Assembly (NCBI RefSeq): GCF_000425345.1
Contig: NZ_AUDG01000001.1
Span: 124,001 to 188,000, forward strand
Reading direction: 5' to 3'
DNA from: Rheinheimera baltica DSM 14885
GTDB lineage: Bacteria > Pseudomonadota > Gammaproteobacteria > Enterobacterales > Alteromonadaceae
Length of the DNA stretch: 64,000 bases
Below the pieces are notes generated by a model. That model saw only the letters and a program-made list of their open reading frames with translations. It did no database searches and had not been told where the DNA came from. The position numbers and the translations under genes were made by a program. Positions 51,629-60,732 of the stretch are shown in pieces (position 1 is the first letter of the stretch; each line of letters opens with the position of its first letter).

Positions 51629-53104
51629 TTACAGTTCAATTTTGGTCAGGTTTTCCAACTGGTTTTTTAGTTCTTCAACGCGCCAGGCGTAGCCTTGCTG
51701 CACCACGGTGTGCACAGTATTTAGCGCAGTAAGATTGGTAAGCGGATTAGCTCGCATCACAATAAAGTCAGCAACAAAGCCTGGTGCAAGCTGGCCGGTG
51801 TTAGCCAGGTTCAGATGGCGGGCGCCGCCTATCGTAGCCAGTTGCAATATTTGCCAGTTCGTTAAACCTGCACCCTGGCTAAGTTGTAATTCACGCAGAT
51901 AAAAGGGGCCGCTGGCTACACTGTCAGTGCCGATGGCTAATGGCACGCCGGCGTCAAATAAACGTTTAAACAATTGCTGTACTTTTGGTAGTTGCTGCTG
52001 CGCAGTAGTAAATTCTTCTGCTGTCCAGTCATAACTTGGCGCCGCCATCGTTGCGCGCCAACGCTTGCGCATCTGTGGGTGAAATACCCACATATCATCC
52101 TCAGAATAAAGCGCGTCTAACTCGCGGGCGAAATATAACAATTCATTAACAACCAACGTTAAATCAATCCGGGTTTGTTGCTTAACTAAGCTGCCGATCA
52201 ATCGCTGCACTGGCTCACTGTCGTAGTCTACATGCTGGAACCAGCTGTAAATAAATCGCTGATTAAGCAGATTTTTTCTTTCAGCAAGATAAGAGACTTT
52301 AGATGCCCCGGTTAACAGCTCAGCACTGGTTGGCAGAGCATGGGTTAATATATCAACGCCGAGCTCTGCCGCGTACTGCCAACTAACACTGTCCAGATGC
52401 GCGACTGTTTTCAAGCCTGCCTCATTAGCCAGGCGCACGCCCATTGCCACCTCATCTTTACTCAGACCCGCATAAAGCTTGATGTAATCGGCCCCCTGCG
52501 CTTTTTGGCTAGCTATTTCTACCTGCCAACCGGCTTCATCTTTCGGATGTACAGAGCCTCCTAAAATCGGCGTGGGTTCAAAGATATAACCAGCATAGCT
52601 GAGCTTTGGCCCAGGCCAACTCCCTGATTGCTGTTGACGCAGATACTCAGCATTCGCAGCCGCGTCGCCCGCCGGACTAAAAGCCGTGGTCACGCCGGTG
52701 GCAAGCGTACTGATGGCGTGATAACGGGTCATTTCACTGTTGCCTTGCAATGTCAGTGCTGGCTTACCGTCCTGCATCACCACCCGTGGTGGGCCGGCGG
52801 TCAAATGCAGGTGAACATCAATCAAGCCAGGCATGACATATTGGCCCTGCAAATCAATCTGATTTGCCGCCTCAGGTAAGCCGGCATCTGCCTGAAGCTG
52901 CCCCATTTGCACTATGTTGCCATTTTTTACCAACAACCAACCGTCGTTAAGCTGTTGCTCAGTTGCCGGATTTAGCAAGGTAGCGTTGTGATACAGCACC
53001 GTGTCTTGCTGAACAGCGCTTAAATTATCTGCCAGCACCAGCTGCGATGAAAAACCTGCGACCAAACAGACAAGTAATGATTTTTTCAAGTTTATTGTTT
53101 TCAA
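51629..53104 (-). CDS. Secreted amidohydrolase (imidazolonepropionase/prolidase-like)
   Basis: This 491-residue protein has a signal peptide (SLLVCLVAGFSSQLVLA) and the amidohydrolase barrel: MPGLIDVHLHLTAGPP (metal-binding HxH near 97-99), TVAHLDSVSWQYA (His), DILTHALPTS (His) and AIGTDSVASG (metal Asp near 395). The tail GQLAPGFVADFIVMRANPL is the usual beta-sandwich return. It likely hydrolyses a peptide- or amide-like compound in the periplasm. A lone gene. Confidence 0.86.
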   Translation of the reverse strand: MKTINLKKSLLVCLVAGFSSQLVLADNLSAVQQDTVLYHNATLLNPATEQQLNDGWLLVKNGNIVQMGQLQADAGLPEAANQIDLQGQYVMPGLIDVHLHLTAGPPRVVMQDGKPALTLQGNSEMTRYHAISTLATGVTTAFSPAGDAAANAEYLRQQQSGSWPGPKLSYAGYIFEPTPILGGSVHPKDEAGWQVEIASQKAQGADYIKLYAGLSKDEVAMGVRLANEAGLKTVAHLDSVSWQYAAELGVDILTHALPTSAELLTGASKVSYLAERKNLLNQRFIYSWFQHVDYDSEPVQRLIGSLVKQQTRIDLTLVVNELLYFARELDALYSEDDMWVFHPQMRKRWRATMAAPSYDWTAEEFTTAQQQLPKVQQLFKRLFDAGVPLAIGTDSVASGPFYLRELQLSQGAGLTNWQILQLATIGGARHLNLANTGQLAPGFVADFIVMRANPLTNLTALNTVHTVVQQGYAWRVEELKNQLENLTKIEL

Positions 53105-53160
53105 GGTAAGGCTCCTGCTATTTTCTGTATTTGCTGATTAAGTCGTTGATTTTTTGTCAG

Positions 53161-53197
53161 GTGTTACAGATTATTTTTTTATTTATTTGTGTAACAC
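53161..53197. promoter_or_regulatory. Inverted repeat upstream of the ECF sigma gene
   Basis: GTGTTACA and TGTAACAC form a perfect 8-bp inverted repeat with a 21-bp A/T spacer, between the amidohydrolase and sigma-factor genes. It could be an operator. Confidence 0.4.
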
Positions 53198-53279
53198 TTG
53201 GTCTGACTTAACAGACTAAACGGGTAGGCGCGGTAAAAGCTGCGTAACTCAGACAGACTTAATAAAAGGGCGTCATCGT

Positions 53280-53804
53280 TTGATAACAGCACCCAACAGC
53301 GGGCAAAACGCTACCAATTTCGTTTTGAAACTATGGCAGCAACACCAGGGCGCCATTGGCCGTGCTTTAATGGCCAACGAGGCAGATCCGGCAGCGCGGC
53401 AAGATTTAAAACAGGATATTTTTTTGGCATTGCATCAGGCGGCAGACAGGCTAAAAGCTGCAGAAATGCCGCGCGCTTACCTGTTTCGTATCGTGCACAA
53501 TGTCACTGTCGATCATATAGCCCGTGCACAGCGGCATAAGTGGCAGCCACTGGATGACGAATTACAGCAACAGATGCTGGATGATTGCCCGTCAGAACTA
53601 TTAGGTGAACAACAACAAAGCCAGCAGTTAATGCGAGCCGTAAGGCAATTGTCTGCAGCTAACCGGCAGGTGATTTTGCTGGCAATGGAAGATTTAGATG
53701 CACCAGAGATTGCAGATATTCTGCAAATTAGCCACGGTGCAGTGCGGGTGCGGCTTAATCGCGCCAAAACAGAATTGATGGAGCTGATGCAAAATGGCAG
53801 ATAA
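53280..53804 (+). CDS. ECF-type RNA polymerase sigma factor
   Basis: This 174-residue protein has sigma region 2 (DLKQDIFLALHQAADRL, MPRAYLFRIVHNVTVDHIAR) and region 4 with an HTH (LSAANRQVILLAMEDLDAPE, IADILQISHGAVRVRLNRAK). The start is a TTG at 53280 with an AAAAGGG site about 10 bases before it. The next gene overlaps its end by 11 bases and encodes a membrane protein, which is the usual anti-sigma arrangement. Confidence 0.88.
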   Translation: MITAPNSGQNATNFVLKLWQQHQGAIGRALMANEADPAARQDLKQDIFLALHQAADRLKAAEMPRAYLFRIVHNVTVDHIARAQRHKWQPLDDELQQQMLDDCPSELLGEQQQSQQLMRAVRQLSAANRQVILLAMEDLDAPEIADILQISHGAVRVRLNRAKTELMELMQNGR

Positions 53805-54375
53805 CTTTGACTTTGACGCCCTGGCGAAAAGCTGGCAGCAGCAACCTGCGGACGAGGCGGCTCCAAGCACCACTGATTTAGCCGAGGCCAGTCAGCGCCT
53901 GCGCGAGCAAAAATTGCTGATGTATGGCGAGTGGCTCGGGGCGGTTATTATGGCTATTACTGCAGTGTGGTTATTATTTAACCTGCCTGGCTGGCTAGGG
54001 GGAGTTTCAGCCCTATTTCTGGCACTTGGGGCCTTAAGTACAGCATATATTAGCTGGCAGATACACCGGCCAATACTGGCTTATGACAACTGGAGTAGCA
54101 ACGGCTTGCTGCAATTTCGCCGCCGGGCCTGCCAGCTTAATGTACAGCATTATCGCTATACCCAGCTCAGCTGCTTGGCACTACTGTTATTTACGCTGGT
54201 ACTGTGGATTTTGCACCTGTGGCAACTGGACGATACCCCACTTACCATGCTGCTATTTTACAGCCTGATCGTATCGCCGGCCTGTGTGTTTGGCATTTAC
54301 CGGCTGCAAAAAAAGGTTCATCAAAAAGCCATTGAGTTGGCGCATTTAGATGCGCTGGCCGCGGACTTTGACTAA
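53794..54375 (+). CDS. Membrane partner of the ECF sigma factor
   Basis: This 193-residue protein has an acidic soluble N terminus (about 50 residues) and four hydrophobic segments near 50-65, 72-90, 125-145 and 150-168. It lacks a zinc anti-sigma motif. The overlap with the sigma gene suggests it restrains the sigma factor at the membrane. The family is not recognised. Confidence 0.72.
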   Translation: MADNFDFDALAKSWQQQPADEAAPSTTDLAEASQRLREQKLLMYGEWLGAVIMAITAVWLLFNLPGWLGGVSALFLALGALSTAYISWQIHRPILAYDNWSSNGLLQFRRRACQLNVQHYRYTQLSCLALLLFTLVLWILHLWQLDDTPLTMLLFYSLIVSPACVFGIYRLQKKVHQKAIELAHLDALAADFD

Positions 54376-54394
54376 GCAATTGTCCCAGCACTAA

Positions 54395-54416
54395 GCTGCC
54401 GGCAAACACCGGCAGC
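54395..54416. terminator. Hairpin after the sigma operon
   Basis: GCTGCCGG/CCGGCAGC with a 6-base loop lies 20 bases after the stop; no T-tract. Confidence 0.5.
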
Positions 54417-54484
54417 AACTAGCACTGACATATACGCCAGAAAGGCAGCTACGATACGCTACTGTAAACATCGCTGAGTAAAAG

Positions 54485-54504
54485 CGGCTGCATTTCTGCA
54501 GCCG
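54485..54504 (-). terminator. Hairpin terminator of the GH16-like gene
   Basis: CGGCTGC/GCAGCCG with a 6-base loop is followed on the minus strand by CTTTTACT. It lies 33 bases past the GH16-like stop. Confidence 0.6.
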
Positions 54505-54536
54505 GGGAGCAGCATAAGAATATTTACTACCTTGGT

Positions 54537-55484
54537 TTATAAACCGCAATAGGCCGCTAAGCCTTTGTCGGCAACCTCGTCCACAGCATGTTGTCCGCCA
54601 GCGCGCAGCGCAGCAACTTTGGCTTCAACTTCAGCGGTGTTGAGTAATTGATCTTCAACATGCAAAACCCAGTCAATGTCCTGCTGATACTGCCTGGGCT
54701 CAGCTGAATCAATCGGACCAACAGAGCCGTCGGCGCCTTTAGGCATAAACCACAGGTTAAAATTCATCGACATCGGCACTTCCGGCGCCACGGCGGCACT
54801 GTGCTCGCCAATTTCGCTACCATCAACATAGTAGCGCACCGACTCTGACGTTACATTCATCACCAGCGTATGCCAGCCGGCATAATCACCCGGTACGCGG
54901 CTAAACTCGTTCACTTTAGTCCAGGGCTCTAACTGAAAGGTTTCCCAGGTGGTGGTCCACATCGCACTATCGCTGTTTTCGCCCCAACCACCGTTTGGCA
55001 GATACTCAAAATCCACTTCGCTGTAATCCGGATCCAGTGGTGCGGCAAGCGGGCTTATAGCATAAAAGGTCTGGATCACTTCATCGCCATCCGCACCATA
55101 AGTGGGCTCGTTGCGAAAAAACACTCGTGCAGCATAGGTGCCGTACAAATATTTACGCGCATGACAAATTTGCGTATGGCGTGTGCCGGCACCGCTACCA
55201 TCCGTGACCGAGCTCATACGGGCAATGCCGAACTGCGCTTGCTCTGGTGCAGGGTGAACACTTATGCCCTCTGCCGACCAGGTGGCAGCAGCAATACCGG
55301 GATGGCCGGTTTCGGTGCGGGCAGTCCAGCCATTGGCAAACAACGCCTCAGCACTGGTGTAGTTAAAATCGTCAAACATCAAACCAGTTTGATCAGGCAT
55401 TGCCGCAGTTTGATTTGAATTGGTAACCGTAGCTGGCCCACAACCGCCCAGTAGCAGCAATACAGCAAATGATGAATAGCGCAT
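54537..55484 (-). CDS. GH16-like lipoprotein
   Basis: This 315-residue protein has a lipobox (LLLLGGC, Cys15). The jelly-roll GH16 core shows YLYGTYAARVFF, the active-site motif SEVDFEYLPNGGW (E-x-D-x-E near 177), WHTLVMNVTSESVRYYVDG, and MNFNLWFMP. GH16 enzymes cut beta-1,3/1,4-glucans or galactans such as laminarin, agar or carrageenan. It should be tethered to a membrane and face the periplasm or surface. Substrate not visible. Confidence 0.85.
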   Translation of the reverse strand: MRYSSFAVLLLLGGCGPATVTNSNQTAAMPDQTGLMFDDFNYTSAEALFANGWTARTETGHPGIAAATWSAEGISVHPAPEQAQFGIARMSSVTDGSGAGTRHTQICHARKYLYGTYAARVFFRNEPTYGADGDEVIQTFYAISPLAAPLDPDYSEVDFEYLPNGGWGENSDSAMWTTTWETFQLEPWTKVNEFSRVPGDYAGWHTLVMNVTSESVRYYVDGSEIGEHSAAVAPEVPMSMNFNLWFMPKGADGSVGPIDSAEPRQYQQDIDWVLHVEDQLLNTAEVEAKVAALRAGGQHAVDEVADKGLAAYCGL

Positions 55485-55578
55485 AATTTTCCCCGTTTTT
55501 TGTTTAAAAAACAGCCTAACGGCTAAATGACAACGCTGTCAATTGCTAATTCCATATACTCTTCTGTTGTTTGGTTAA

Positions 55579-56406
55579 TTATCTGCCAGTAATTAACGTC
55601 ATATTTTGTTGCTGATCTAAAGTGATAATACTATTAGCCCGCTGCGGCATCTGCTGCCAACCGGCCTGCGTTAAACGTTGAAACGGCAACATAAAGCGTG
55701 CCAGTTCGATATCTGTCATGCCGCTGCCGCGTTGTTGCCATAACTGTTGCTCTTGCCTGGCGCGCCAGCGGCATACGCAATCCCAGTTGGGTGCTTGCAG
55801 CCAAATAAGCGATTTTAGTAAATGCCAATATTCAGTATAAGGCCCGGCAAGCTGCGCATTAATGTAATGGCGCCAGCGGCCATCTTCATCCTCACTGGCT
55901 TCCAGCGTATTTACCGGCATAGCCAATTCAGCCTCTGTTTGTGGGGTAACACCAACACACCAGCCTTCAACAATCAGTATATCCAGCTGTTGCAACGGCA
56001 AAGGCGCAGCCGGTTCATCCAGTGCTTTATCAAACTTCGGCAGCGTAACGGCCTCTCCCGCCAGCACTGCGTAAGCATCTTTAATAGCTTGCTGAATGTT
56101 GTGGGTACCCGGCACCCCGCGCAGTGCCAGCAAAGGATGAATACTCTGCGCCAGCTGCGTACGCTGCACCTTGCTCAAATAGTAGTCATCAAGCGACACA
56201 GCTGCTGCTTTGATGCCGTGCAGGGTTAGCTGCTGTACTAACAATGCTGCCAGCGTACTTTTCCCACTACCCTGAGCACCACTGATGCCAACAACTGCAG
56301 GGAGCGACAGCACCGCCATCTTATGCAGTAACAATGTAATGACAGAGTCATAATGTTGCTGCGCTGTGGGGTCAAGCTTTAGTTGTAACGGCAATGTCAG
56401 CGGCAT
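55579..56406 (-). CDS. P-loop kinase, D-glycerate 3-kinase (GLYK)-like
   Basis: This 275-residue protein has P-loop GISGAQGSGKST near residue 40, SLDDYYLSK near 70, LALRGVPGTHN near 93 and LIVEGWCVGV near 145. This layout matches plant-type D-glycerate 3-kinase and the yeast YGR205W family. It would phosphorylate glycerate or a related small molecule. The frame is monocistronic. Confidence 0.82.
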   Translation of the reverse strand: MPLTLPLQLKLDPTAQQHYDSVITLLLHKMAVLSLPAVVGISGAQGSGKSTLAALLVQQLTLHGIKAAAVSLDDYYLSKVQRTQLAQSIHPLLALRGVPGTHNIQQAIKDAYAVLAGEAVTLPKFDKALDEPAAPLPLQQLDILIVEGWCVGVTPQTEAELAMPVNTLEASEDEDGRWRHYINAQLAGPYTEYWHLLKSLIWLQAPNWDCVCRWRARQEQQLWQQRGSGMTDIELARFMLPFQRLTQAGWQQMPQRANSIITLDQQQNMTLITGR

Positions 56407-56518
56407 GTTTTTATCCTATTGCCTTTCACAGGGGGCTACTTTATGGTGAGCATATCCGGCCGCTTAGCCGCCAAAACAGTACCTTACAGTGTTGCAGAGA
56501 AATAAGTAGATAAGCGCT

Positions 56519-57106
56519 ATGTCAGTCAAAATCAACAACCTTAGTGTACACCGCAGCGGAAAAATAGTATTGCAGCAGTATGAGCAACAATTTACTCAGC
56601 GCCTTAGCTGCATTACCGGCGCCAATGGAAGTGGTAAATCCAGTTTACTCTGTGCTATCGCCGGCATTTTGCCTTATCAAAGCGGTGACATTCGCTGGCA
56701 GGACGCACTCATTACAAAGGCGCGCGCCGATATCGCTATTGCCAGTGACGCCATTACGTTGCCGGATTTCGCCAGCGCACGGGATGTTATATTGCTAACC
56801 CAACAACTTTGGCAATTAGGCTGGCCGCAACAGTTAATTAACGACTTTCAGTTTCAGCCCCAACTTGATACTCAATGCGCCAGCTTATCCACGGGTAATC
56901 TGAAAAAATTACAGCTAATCCTCGCTTTTATGCGCCAGCCAGCCCTGCTCCTGTTAGATGAAGCTAATATTGCGTTGGATGCACAGGCCCAGGCATTGCT
57001 ATGGCAACTCATCGCGAGTTTTAACGGCTGGATCATTGCCGCCAGCAATGAAGCCCAGTTATATGCTGATAAGGGTTTTACTCTGGTTGCCCTGCATGAG
57101 GTTTAG
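56519..57106 (+). CDS. ABC transporter ATPase, small
   Basis: This 195-residue ATPase has Walker A GANGSGKSS near residue 35, a signature reading LSTGNLKKLQ (in place of LSGGQ) near 126 and Walker B LLLLDEANIALD near 146. It resembles CcmA-type small ABC ATPases. The permease gene overlaps it by 11 bases. Confidence 0.82.
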   Translation: MSVKINNLSVHRSGKIVLQQYEQQFTQRLSCITGANGSGKSSLLCAIAGILPYQSGDIRWQDALITKARADIAIASDAITLPDFASARDVILLTQQLWQLGWPQQLINDFQFQPQLDTQCASLSTGNLKKLQLILAFMRQPALLLLDEANIALDAQAQALLWQLIASFNGWIIAASNEAQLYADKGFTLVALHEV

Positions 57107-58181
57107 CGTCTATCTGCGCTTTCGCTGGCGCTGTTTTGGTAGCGCCACGCGACAGTTAATGCAGCAACTGCAGCAGCTAATGTTATGGCTTGTCATATTA
57201 CTGGGGCCTGCACTGGCTGCTTTATTATTTATGCTGCTATTGGCGTTGGGTGTATTGTACCGACCCGATCTGCCGGTGCAGCAACGCCTGCTGCTGTGCT
57301 GGTGTTTAATTTGCGGTCAGACCTTGCTGTTGTGGTTGTATCAGGATGCCGTTCTGGCCAGTCGCTACCAAATATTTTTACGTAGCTTCGCTGTGCCGTC
57401 GGTCTGGCAGCGTAGCGCTGATATGCTGTTAATGCTGCTATGCAGCCCAATGTTACTGCTGCATTTGCTGATTATCGCTAGCGCAGATCTTAACCTGTGG
57501 CACACGGTATTACCCCAGCTAAGCTTTGCCATACTGCAACTGCTTTTTACTGTAAGCGCCCTGTACCGGCCTCAGCCGACTGCTTTGCTATTATTGCTTT
57601 GTTTACCGGCCATGCTGCTATGGCCACTTTCTTTTAGTAGCGGCCTTGGATTACTGGCGCTACTTTGGCTTAGCGCTCTTTTGCCGTTTCGGTTTCCATC
57701 ACTACAGTTTAGAAGCCGCAATGCGCTGTTATTCTGGTTAAAATGCTGGCGCCATCAGCTGCCACAATGGTTAAGCCGCTGTATGCTGCTACTACTATGC
57801 CTGCTCATGGCTTATATCAGCCTGCAACAGCGGCCGGACCTTAGTGCGTTAATCAGCTTTATCTGCGGTCTGTGTTTACTCGTGCTAAGCACCAGTATGC
57901 AGCTCAATAGTAATAACACCGTGCAGCACTATGCGTTGTTTTTTAACTTGTACCCACAAGCTTTGCAACGTTGGCAGTATCTTCCGCCATTATTATTGTC
58001 AATGCTTAGTCTTAGTCTGCTGTATATTATCTGGCCAGAACCGGGCCTGATTTTAGTACTACTACCCACTTTTGCAATTAGCTGGTATCTGGCCTGCCAC
58101 CAACCAAAGCACTTTATTAGCGGCTGGTTAACAGGCGCAAGTTGCAGCACATGCCTGTTTATTCTGGTTGGTTTTGGCTAA
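57096..58181 (+). CDS. Polytopic membrane protein, ABC permease partner
   Basis: This 361-residue protein has ten or more hydrophobic segments and is very rich in Leu. The ATG at 57096 overlaps the ATPase gene, so they form one transporter; a longer open frame upstream is in the wrong register with it. The family is not recognised. Cargo is unknown. Confidence 0.75.
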   Translation: MRFSVYLRFRWRCFGSATRQLMQQLQQLMLWLVILLGPALAALLFMLLLALGVLYRPDLPVQQRLLLCWCLICGQTLLLWLYQDAVLASRYQIFLRSFAVPSVWQRSADMLLMLLCSPMLLLHLLIIASADLNLWHTVLPQLSFAILQLLFTVSALYRPQPTALLLLLCLPAMLLWPLSFSSGLGLLALLWLSALLPFRFPSLQFRSRNALLFWLKCWRHQLPQWLSRCMLLLLCLLMAYISLQQRPDLSALISFICGLCLLVLSTSMQLNSNNTVQHYALFFNLYPQALQRWQYLPPLLLSMLSLSLLYIIWPEPGLILVLLPTFAISWYLACHQPKHFISGWLTGASCSTCLFILVGFG

Positions 58182-58217
58182 AGTATAACCACAACAATAG
58201 CTTACCCTGGTGAACTG

Positions 58218-59525
58218 ATGCTAAACGCCGCTGCCAAACCCTTAGTTAAACTGGTTGAACGTTACCTGCCTGACCCTTACATTTTTGTGTTGCTGCTCAG
58301 CATAGTGGTGTTTGTTGCTGCAGTATTGGTTGAACAGCAAAGTCCACTGCAAGTACTGCAATATTGGGGTGATGGTTTCTGGGGTCTACTTAGTTTTTCG
58401 ATGCAAATGCTGTTGGTGCTGGTTACCGGCTTTATGTTAGCCAGTACACCGCTGGTAACCGGCATACTAAACCGCCTGGCAACACTGGCTAAATCAGCTG
58501 GCCAGGCCATTATTTTGGTAACGGTGGTATCGCTGGTTGCCAGCTGGCTAAACTGGGGCTTTGGTTTAGTGGTCGGAGCCTTATTTGCCAAAGCTTTGGC
58601 GCGGCGTATTAAAGTGGATTACCGCTTGCTGGTAGCCAGCGCCTACTCTGGTTTTGTCGTCTGGCATGGCGGTCTGGCGGGCTCTATTCCGCTGACTATT
58701 GCTACCCCCGGCCATTTTAGCGAAGCGCTTATTGGCGTTATAAGTACCAGCAATACCATTTTTGCCGGTTTTAACCTGTTATTAGTCGCGTTGTTGTTTG
58801 TGGCAATACCACTGGTCAATTATCTGATGCTGCCCAAGGCCGGCGACAGTGTTTATGTTGACCGCGCCAAGTTGCAGGATACGCCGCCCGCGCAAAGTGG
58901 TAACGCCCGCCCGGCTGATAAACTGGAAAATAGCCTGCTGCTAGCATTGCTAGTGGGTTTAGCCGGTATTGCTTACTTGGTACAATATTTTGCCAAGGGT
59001 GGCAGCCTTAACCTGAATATCGTTAACTTCCTGTTCTTGTTTTTAGCGATAGTGTTGCACGGTACGCCACGGCGGTTACTGCATAGCCTGCAGCAGGCCA
59101 TTCAGGGCGGTGCTGGCATTGTTATTCAGTTTCCGTTTTATGCCGGTATTATGGGCATTATGCTGCAATCTGGCTTAGCGCAAAGTATGTCACAGTGGTT
59201 TGTCAGCTTTGCCAGCGTCGAATCACTGCCGTTCTGGAGCTTTATCAGCGCAGGCATTGTGAATATTTTTGTGCCCTCCGGCGGTGGCCAGTGGGCTGTA
59301 CAAGCGCCGGTAATGCTGCCCGCAGCATTGGAATTAGGTGCCGATGTCAGCCGCATAGCTATGGCCGTTGCCTGGGGTGATGCCTGGACCAACCTTATTC
59401 AACCCTTTTGGGCCTTACCGGTACTGGCTATCGCCGGCTTAAAAGCGAAAGACATTATGGGGTTTTGCCTGGTGCAACTGCTCATCACCGGCGTAATTAT
59501 CAGCCTGGTACTGAGCTTTGTCTGA
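58218..59525 (+). CDS. Short-chain fatty acid transporter (AtoE family)
   Basis: This 435-residue membrane protein has about 12 helices and AtoE features: KLVERYLPDPYIFVLLLSI at the N terminus, WLNWGFGLVVGALFAK, VWHGGLAGSIPLTIATPGH and FVPSGGGQWAVQAP. It should take up short-chain acids such as acetoacetate or butyrate. It is 36 bases after the ABC permease gene; cotranscription is possible. Confidence 0.92.
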   Translation: MLNAAAKPLVKLVERYLPDPYIFVLLLSIVVFVAAVLVEQQSPLQVLQYWGDGFWGLLSFSMQMLLVLVTGFMLASTPLVTGILNRLATLAKSAGQAIILVTVVSLVASWLNWGFGLVVGALFAKALARRIKVDYRLLVASAYSGFVVWHGGLAGSIPLTIATPGHFSEALIGVISTSNTIFAGFNLLLVALLFVAIPLVNYLMLPKAGDSVYVDRAKLQDTPPAQSGNARPADKLENSLLLALLVGLAGIAYLVQYFAKGGSLNLNIVNFLFLFLAIVLHGTPRRLLHSLQQAIQGGAGIVIQFPFYAGIMGIMLQSGLAQSMSQWFVSFASVESLPFWSFISAGIVNIFVPSGGGQWAVQAPVMLPAALELGADVSRIAMAVAWGDAWTNLIQPFWALPVLAIAGLKAKDIMGFCLVQLLITGVIISLVLSFV

Positions 59526-59758
59526 GCCGAACGAGTATGGCGCTATTTAATAACCTGCCTAGCATTACAAACTTGGTAGCTGGGCAACTAATCACTAGCA
59601 GGGATTTACCACCAAATCTATATTTGTCTCTAATAGCTATTAGAACTAAAAAAACCGCACCCCCATTAAAACTTTTAATTAACTTAAATGTACTTTTAGC
59701 TGCTGGTTGTTTAACATGCGTTTTCGGTTTTTTTAATTAAGAAAGGACGCTTTCTGTT

Positions 59759-60670
59759 ATGAAAGTATTATTCACTTTGTGCTTTGCAGTTTTAACAGCC
59801 CTACCGGCTCTTGCTGGCGTTACGCCTTGGATAGAACTTAAGATTGAGAATGGCCATATTTCAATACCCATCACCATTTCAGGCATTGAAACAAAAGCAA
59901 TTATAGATACCGGCTCACAAATTAACGCATTAAACAGCGCGTTTCGTAATAAAAACGAGCTGAGCTTCGGCACTGGACAGAATTATAAACTCAAGGGCGT
60001 GCACGGCACGGAGATGGTCAACAGTTTTAACCAGGTACCGGTAAATTTGTTCGGCGCCGAGATGAAGTTGGATGGGCTAGCTGACATTTCCTTAGGCCAC
60101 CACTCAACAGGGTTATTATTGGGCGCCGGTTTCCTCGAGCAATTTGTATTACAAATTGACTACCCTAATCAGCGCATCCGTTTTGTCACCCACGGTGTAC
60201 TTAAGATGTCTGAACTACAAAATATCGACTTTCAACTGCAAAAAGGCAGTGGTATGCCAATAGTAAAAGTGGGGCTGGGAGAGGATAAATCAGCCTGGGT
60301 GCTTTTTGACACAGGTAGCAACGGCGGCTTACTGTTTAATAAATCCATGTCTGAAGCTATGGGCTGGCATGACACCTTGTCTGCTGAGCAAAGCCTTTCT
60401 AAGGGCGCTACCAGCCATGTCGCCGTAATGGACAACTACCGTGTTCCAGAGGTCGTGTTTGGCCCTTATACTCTGGAACATGTGTTGGTTAGCATTCCTG
60501 CTGATGACAGCCGCATTTTTCAGCAAGCACAGTATAAAGCGCTCGGGTCTAATATCCGGGGCAAAAAAATACAGGGTATTCTTGGTTACGATATACTGCA
60601 ACACTTTGTATTAACTGTCGATTATAAAAACGGGTATGCCCATGTTGGGCTGCCAGAAGACAGTGAATAA
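59759..60670 (+). CDS. Two-domain aspartic protease (retropepsin-like repeats)
   Basis: This 303-residue protein has a signal peptide (LFTLCFAVLTALPALA) and two active-site motifs: AIIDTGSQINAL near residue 48 and VLFDTGSNGGLLF near 184. Having both in one chain suggests an internal dimer of retropepsin-like lobes, as in pepsin. Upstream, 233 bases hold no gene. A periplasmic protease role is inferred. Confidence 0.82.
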   Translation: MKVLFTLCFAVLTALPALAGVTPWIELKIENGHISIPITISGIETKAIIDTGSQINALNSAFRNKNELSFGTGQNYKLKGVHGTEMVNSFNQVPVNLFGAEMKLDGLADISLGHHSTGLLLGAGFLEQFVLQIDYPNQRIRFVTHGVLKMSELQNIDFQLQKGSGMPIVKVGLGEDKSAWVLFDTGSNGGLLFNKSMSEAMGWHDTLSAEQSLSKGATSHVAVMDNYRVPEVVFGPYTLEHVLVSIPADDSRIFQQAQYKALGSNIRGKKIQGILGYDILQHFVLTVDYKNGYAHVGLPEDSE

Positions 60671-60732
60671 TATAAACGGCTTTGAATAGACACTTAACGG
60701 GGTTTTGCAGTAGCGTTGAAGCTTTGTACTGT

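Noticed and set aside
56958-57095. N-terminal extension of the ABC permease
   Set aside because: The 46 extra codons overlap the ATPase gene in another frame and are not hydrophobic like the permease; the ATG at 57096 fits an overlap of 11 bases.
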